From assembly GCA_029215795.1 (NCBI GenBank), contig JARDYH010000004.1, positions 203,278,017-203,342,016 of the forward strand: a stretch of 64,000 nucleotides of DNA, written 5' to 3'. The position numbers and the translations under genes are program-made. This document shows positions 46,184 through 64,000 of the stretch, piece by piece. Under the pieces are notes generated by a model. That model searched no databases and had not been told where the DNA came from. It worked only from the letters and a program-made list of their open reading frames with translations. How positions within the stretch are numbered: the first letter of the stretch is position 1; every line of letters begins with the position of its first letter. This DNA is from Anniella stebbinsi (lineage: Eukaryota > Chordata > Lepidosauria > Squamata > Anniellidae).

Positions 46184-46505
46184 TACCTGCCTCTCCCTTT
46201 AGTTCGAGGCGGGGAACAACAATAAATCAAATGCATAAAACTGATTAAAAGAGCATATAAAATCAATACAATATTAAAACAACAATCAGGACATCTTCAA
46301 ATTCTTAGGTTTAAAATTCATCTGGTTAGGCCTCCCGGAAGAGACTAGTCTTTAATATAAATTGACGAATCTCCTCTGGCAGGCTATTCTACAGTCTGGT
46401 GGGGGGGGGCAGAAGAAAAGGTCCTCTGGGTAACAGCCTAGTTTTGGCTGACTGCAGTAAGTATTCCCCAGAGGACCTGAGTGTATGGGGTGGATTGTAC
46501 GGGAG
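46147..46505 (-). mobile_element. L2-like LINE 3' end, antisense
   Basis: An ATT microsatellite (46147-46181), then cgaggcggggaacaacaata, ctggttaggcctcccggaag and gtaagtattccccagaggac, colinear with 26536-26890. 5'-truncated. Confidence 0.8.
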
Positions 46506-47505
46506 AAGGCAAGTAGGTATCTCAGGCATATTGTACATGTTGCAAGAGTAGATGTTCTAAATGAAAACAAGAGCTTCCTTGCTGCTTCTTGGACCCTTCT
46601 AAATCAACCATCTCTCCTTTCCAACTTCCAGCCTTTTGCTGATGCCTCCTTGCCTATTTTAAGGGTTCTCGATATTCCTGTGGCTGCTTGTTACCAACAG
46701 GTGGCAGGCATTGACAGGAAGAAAGTGAGTTGTCCTTAAGCGCCCTGAACAATCTCCACCCTTGCCTATTTTTCATGATAAAGTGTTGAAACAATGCCCG
46801 GACTTTGTTGCTTCTTGTTTACATTTCGTTCAAAACCGAAGTTGGTAACTAGGTCACCATCAAGCATGTGAGCCCCCATGCTGCACTTTGCGCATCATAA
46901 TGAAGCCCTAACATCAATTCTCCTGAAGATTTGAGGAAGAAAACAGAAAGCTACAAGCAGCAAAAAACAAACTTAGAAGTAGAAATTCAAACTTGGCTAG
47001 AATTTAAATGGCATTGTTTGTTGCCTGGTTGGTTTTAAACTAGATGGATTGTTTATTGTTTTGGGGTTTTCATATCAAAGCAAGAAATTGATGTGGGGAC
47101 ATGGAGTAAATGAGCAAAATTGCTTCCTTCCACACTGAGCACATCATGAAATGGATAGTATGTGGATGCCAACTTCATGACCTCCAAGCAGGTAATGCCA
47201 GAAGATGCTCACAGATCCTCCATTTCCACACTCCTCTCTTTTCCTGAGACATGTGGTAATGCTAAACTTAACACACGTTCTGATATGCCTGTATCCATCT
47301 ATCAGTTGTATACATTAAAATTAATCCAACTGTAGCCCATTTCAGCTTTCGTGTTTGACCTTCTTAGGCTGGAGTCTGATGTACACACTGGGATAGACAG
47401 ATAAGTCCTACTGAACTCAATAGGACTTGAATCAACATTTGTACAGAGCTTCAAGTCACTGATTTCAAAGAGCTGGACCTAAACTGAACCAGACAGCAAG
47501 TCGAA
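46506..47505. other. No recognised feature
   Basis: Intergenic sequence upstream of ETNPPL. A fragment of the GGCTGCAATCCTA-type repeat is recognisable at about 47365-47445; nothing else can be named. Confidence 0.5.
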
Positions 47506-47507
47506 AG

Positions 47508-47710
47508 CCAGTGTGGTGGTTAGTGTGCTGGAGTGGGACTGGGGAAACCTAGATTCAAGTCCCCACTTGACCATGAAACACATTGGGTGACATTGGGTGA
47601 GTCACCATGTCTAACAGGGTTATTGTAAGGATAAAACAGACAGGAGGAGGATTGTGTACATCACCTTTGGCTCCTTGGAGGAAAAGGCGGGATAAAAATG
47701 TAACAAATAA
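47508..47710 (+). mobile_element. tRNA-derived SINE, sense
   Basis: gccagtgtggtggttagtgt holds an A-box-like segment and gattcaagtccccacttgac a B-box-like one; then tgggtgagtcaccatgtcta, acagggttattgtaaggata and cttggaggaaaaggcgggat, ending aaaatgtaacaaataa. The same SINE, reversed, is at 54462-54670. Confidence 0.75.
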
Positions 47711-48516
47711 GTTTTACATGGTGTTTTTGTATGACATGGAACTGGGTATCAATTGTAATTTTATCTTGCTGCTATAACAACTTTTTCTTGATATGATAAT
47801 CACTTGTAAAATGCCTGTCATTTTGATGGGCAAGGAGTGGCAAGTGGGTGTGTCCCGCGCAGGTTAATTTCCAGGTGCAGATGTCACTCTGGCCCCAAAG
47901 GGACACCAACCTTTATCCTGTGGTTTCCTCTCTAACCTTAATTCTAGCCTTCCTAACCAGGGTTTCCTCCATATTTCTTGAAGGGTATACACCAAAAGAT
48001 GGATAAAATGTCCATTATCTGTGAACAGGCCCTCTGCATATTTTAAATATTGAACAAATGTTAAATGGGGGGGGGAACAGGTCAGATCAGGATCTCCTCG
48101 TAGATCTCTATTTGTATTAGATCTCTGTTTTTTACTTTACCAAGAGCAAGATAATAAAACAGCAGCAGCAACAACAACAAACCTCTGCTATGACTAGCCT
48201 TGTGCTTCAGTTTATCTCTCAGCCTCAGTGTTCCTCATGTGTAAACGCTGGGACGCTATAGCAGCGGGGTTCCTGCATCAGCAAGGGGCTGGAGCAGATG
48301 GCTTTCGAGATCCCTTCCAGCTCAATGATCCTATTAAATATCTGCCAGAAGGCCTAGGAATGTGAGATATAGGTGCGTCCCATTACTATGCAGGCACAAA
48401 TAAAACACAGACCCAATCAAGAATAAAAGATCCAATGCAAGTGGGTGTAGTGTAATCCACCGGCAGAGGCATCTAAAGGAGGGCAATTACTTTCTGTAGT
48501 GATCTTACCAGTCCCA

Positions 48517-48823
48517 GGCCAGATCTACACCAAGCAGGCTATAACACTTCGAAAGCGGTTTGAAAACGGTATGGAATGTGGCAGGATCTACACTATTGCT
48601 TTAAAACAGTTTATAACAGTAATGACAACTGTTGCGGCCCAGGACACACTCCTAGCCTATCTACACTACTGCTTTAAAATGGTTTATAACAGTTTTAAAC
48701 CGGTTAATAACCGGTTTAAAACTGTTATAAACCGTTTTAAAACAGTAGTGTAGACAGGCTCTCTATATAAAATTTTCAAACCATTTTCAAAGTGTCATAT
48801 CCTGCTTGATGTAGATCTGGCCA
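48517..48823. mobile_element. GGCCAGATCTACACC-family element with a palindromic core
   Basis: Left ggccagatctacaccaagca, right tgcttgatgtagatctggcc, inverted. Flanks 48508-48516 and 48824-48832 are both CCAGTCCCA, so an 8- or 9-bp target duplication. Inside lies the palindrome at 48661-48753. The family member at 36981 lacks this core. Confidence 0.78.
48661..48753. repeat. Near-perfect 93-bp palindrome
   Basis: ctacactactgctttaaaat reads to a centre at 48707 (ccggttaataaccgg) and back as cagtagtgtag; about two mismatches per arm and essentially no spacer. Confidence 0.88.
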
Positions 48824-48897
48824 CCAGTCCCAACAGTTGTCAATACTGTTATAAACCATTATAAAGCAGTAATGTAGATCCTGCCCCAGGCTCGGTC
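48824..48897. mobile_element. Third fragment of the GATCTACACT family
   Basis: caacagttgtcaatactgtt, ataaaccattataaagcagt and atgtagatcctgcc are the reverse complement of 48584-48635 (gcaggatctacactattgct ... acaactgttg), so the whole block 48517-48897 is a nest of related inverted pieces. Confidence 0.65.
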
Positions 48898-49165
48898 CAG
48901 CACCAATGGTGTTCAATCTGCATCGGAACTGCATGCTGGAGGCCCTCTTAGGAACCATTTTTGCCAATGAAAAGGGCGACTTTCAAGTCTTGTAGCACTT
49001 GTTTTGTGTTAAGTGGTTGTTGTTTTCCCTGCAACAGACTAACAGGGCCGCACGCCCGGAACTTTCAAGTTGGCTACAGAATGCAAAATGTTAGCGGTAA
49101 GGCACGTGGTGGTACTTATTCCGGATTTATGAACTCGGAGTGAAGAAACAGCATGAGTTCTTCGC

Positions 49166-49200
49166 ACCTGCGGGAGGAGGAGGAGGAGGAGGAGGAGGAG
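49166..49200. repeat. (GGA)n microsatellite upstream of ETNPPL
   Basis: gaggaggaggaggaggagga. It creates open frames on both strands (poly-Glu, poly-Ser) that should not be read as genes. It lies in the GC-rich region about 240 bp before the ETNPPL start. Confidence 0.9.
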
Positions 49201-49343
49201 ATGAAGATCCTTGGCACAGATGGTGCTCCAGTGGGTGGGCGGTGGCTGACGCGAGGTGGGGCAGAGGCGGAGGAGGGAGACCCGAGGCTAAACAGGGCGG
49301 GTGCCGGGAGCCGGAGGAGGGGCTTAGCGTGCAAGCGGCATGC

Positions 49344-49352
49344 AATAAAAGG
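49344..49352 (+). promoter_or_regulatory. ETNPPL: Candidate TATA-like box of ETNPPL
   Basis: aataaaagg, one base off the TATAAAAGG consensus, 82 bases before the ATG. A start site about 30 bases downstream (near 49375-49382) would give a 5' UTR of about 55 nt. It sits in a locally GC-rich stretch. Inference from sequence alone. Confidence 0.4.
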
Positions 49353-49355
49353 AAG

Positions 49356-49388
49356 ATGTTTCGCCAGGGTCGGCGCAGAGTGAGATAG
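49356..49388 (+). other. Possible short upstream ORF before ETNPPL
   Basis: ATG at 49356 followed by nine codons and tag at 49386-49388. It is in the mRNA only if transcription starts upstream of the TATA-like box; if the box is used, this ATG is not transcribed. Confidence 0.25.
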
Positions 49389-49433
49389 AAGTGGTTGTAG
49401 AGTTTGGCAGAGAAAGCGCCCAGAGCCATCAGG

Positions 49434-62820
<13,387 letters not shown>

Positions 62821-63011
62821 TAGTGCTTGGAACGGGTTAATTACAGCAGGTTACTTAATACAGTAACGTGTATTAATTTTGTTAATGAAGCACAGGAAGA
62901 GTCTAAAGGTAGTGGCCCTTTCTACTGATTTGGGAATAGCTGTATGTAGCTTTAATCTTTGTTCCTTCAAACAGTAAATGGCTATGATGACTTTTTAAAC
63001 CTTTTGTAAAT

Positions 63012-63345
63012 AAATAACTTAAGAAAAGTTATGCTGGATTAGACCAAGGCCTATCTAGTCCAGCATTCTGTTCCCACAGTGGCCAACCAGCTGCCTGTGG
63101 AAAACCCACAAGTAGGAAATGAGTTCAATTGTATCCCCACCGCCACCACTCATGTTCTCTAGCAACTGGGATACAGAGGCATACTACTACTTCTCACACT
63201 GGAGGTAATATATAGCCATCGTGGATAGTCTTAACCTCCATGAATGTATCAAATCCCCTTCTAAAGCCATCCAAGTTGGTATCCATCCCTACACCTTGTG
63301 GAAGCAAATTCCATAGTCAACAGTGTGCTGTGTGATAAAGTACTT
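63012..63345 (-). mobile_element. CR1-like LINE 3' part, antisense, in ETNPPL intron 7
   Basis: ttatgctggattagaccaag, gcctatctagtccagcattc, gttcccacagtggccaacca, tctaaagccatccaagttgg and cttgtggaagcaaattccat are the reverse complement of the family at 42030-42690. Confidence 0.8.
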
Positions 63346-63422
63346 TATTTCAAAGCAAAACAAAAGAGTAGCCTTTCTCAAGCAATGTTGGCATGCAGTT
63401 GAGTCCAATTTCATGGAGGGAG

Positions 63423-63426
<4 letters not shown>

Positions 63427-63460
<34 letters not shown>
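63427..63460. repeat. (TA)n microsatellite
   Basis: Uninterrupted TA run in ETNPPL intron 7. Confidence 0.95.
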
Positions 63461-63934
63461 CTCGAAGTGAGTTATTTGAAGAGGTTTAAATATGCAACGG
63501 ACAGCATGGCTTCTTATTGCGCAGTTAGTCTGAGCTGATGTACATGTTCAGAAAAACCACATCGTACACCCTCCCTAATACTGTATTGCTTGCGAATGTA
63601 AATGGGGGCATCCCATGTTTGAATGTTTCCCTGGGTTTTTTTGGGGAGGTTTTTAAAAAATCCTGTATGTAGCAAAGTAGCAGGTTGTGGAGTAGGCCAG
63701 ATTAGAACCTTTCTCCCTGGCATATTAGCTTTCTATAGGCAAAGGGTGTTTTAGATGAGGAACATTCAAACCTGGTATTCCTATCTGTATTCTGGAATAC
63801 ATTTCTATGGGGGCATAATTTTTCTGAATATTTTGTTTATTTTTAAAGAAATAGTCACATTTCCATGCTTAATGCAATAAGTAATAGAACTTTCAAAACA
63901 CCGTTTGATTACTAAAAGTCATGGGGAGGCAAGT

Positions 63935-64000
63935 TGTGCTCCTCCAGATCTTTTGGCCTGCAACTCCTATCAGCCAAGGGTGGGAGTTGGTGGGAGTTCT
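63935..64000. mobile_element. Palindromic repeat, cut by the window end
   Basis: gctcctccagatcttttggc, ctgcaactcctatcagcc, then gggagttggtgggagttct. Fold-back family; incomplete here. Confidence 0.55.

Noticed and set aside
37420..48897. CRISPR-like array suggested by many recurring short motifs
   Set aside because: The recurring words are dispersed, inverted and belong to transposon families; no regular repeat-spacer spacing.

Overview
The window is a piece of a squamate, most likely lizard, nuclear genome. It has spliced genes with small exons and long introns, a background packed with interspersed repeats (L1, L2-like and CR1-like LINEs, tRNA-derived SINEs, palindromic hAT-type elements), and no operons, CRISPR arrays or functional rRNA/tRNA genes. 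The reptile call rests on the repeat mix; the genus cannot be fixed by eye.

Two genes lie head to tail on the + strand. About 3.3-16.5 kb holds the last exons of a transmembrane collagen that I identify as COL25A1: small Gly-X-Y exons, two tandem sister exons that look mutually exclusive, a Cys-containing C-terminal exon, and a stop codon that is the first codon of a separate last exon. About 49.4-62.8 kb holds the first seven coding exons of ETNPPL, a PLP-dependent ethanolamine-phosphate phospho-lyase; its phases join without a break into about 233 residues and the gene runs off the right edge. COL25A1 and ETNPPL are also tandem neighbours in mammals, so the block looks like conserved synteny.

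The roughly 33 kb between them is mostly transposon debris. At 26.2-32.2 kb sits an antisense L1 with a 16-bp target-site duplication; its reverse transcriptase region has been replaced by an L2-like LINE, giving one open frame across the junction. Two further L2-like copies (34.0-35.5 and 37.7-39.7 kb), CR1-like 3' ends (42.0-42.7, 44.0-44.3 and 63.0-63.3 kb), and many short palindromic elements fill the rest.

The observations most worth following are: (1) a head-to-head pair of motifs at 15.0-15.1 kb that fit most of a hammerhead ribozyme core; (2) the L1/L2 mosaic; (3) a CpG-dense, GCGC-rich element present twice (24.8 and 55.1 kb); (4) a five-copy palindromic family whose 8-bp target duplications can be read directly, with one copy carrying a nested second element and another having an empty-site relative in the same window; (5) a near-perfect 93-bp palindrome at 48.7 kb and a perfect 36-bp-arm hairpin at 1.3 kb.
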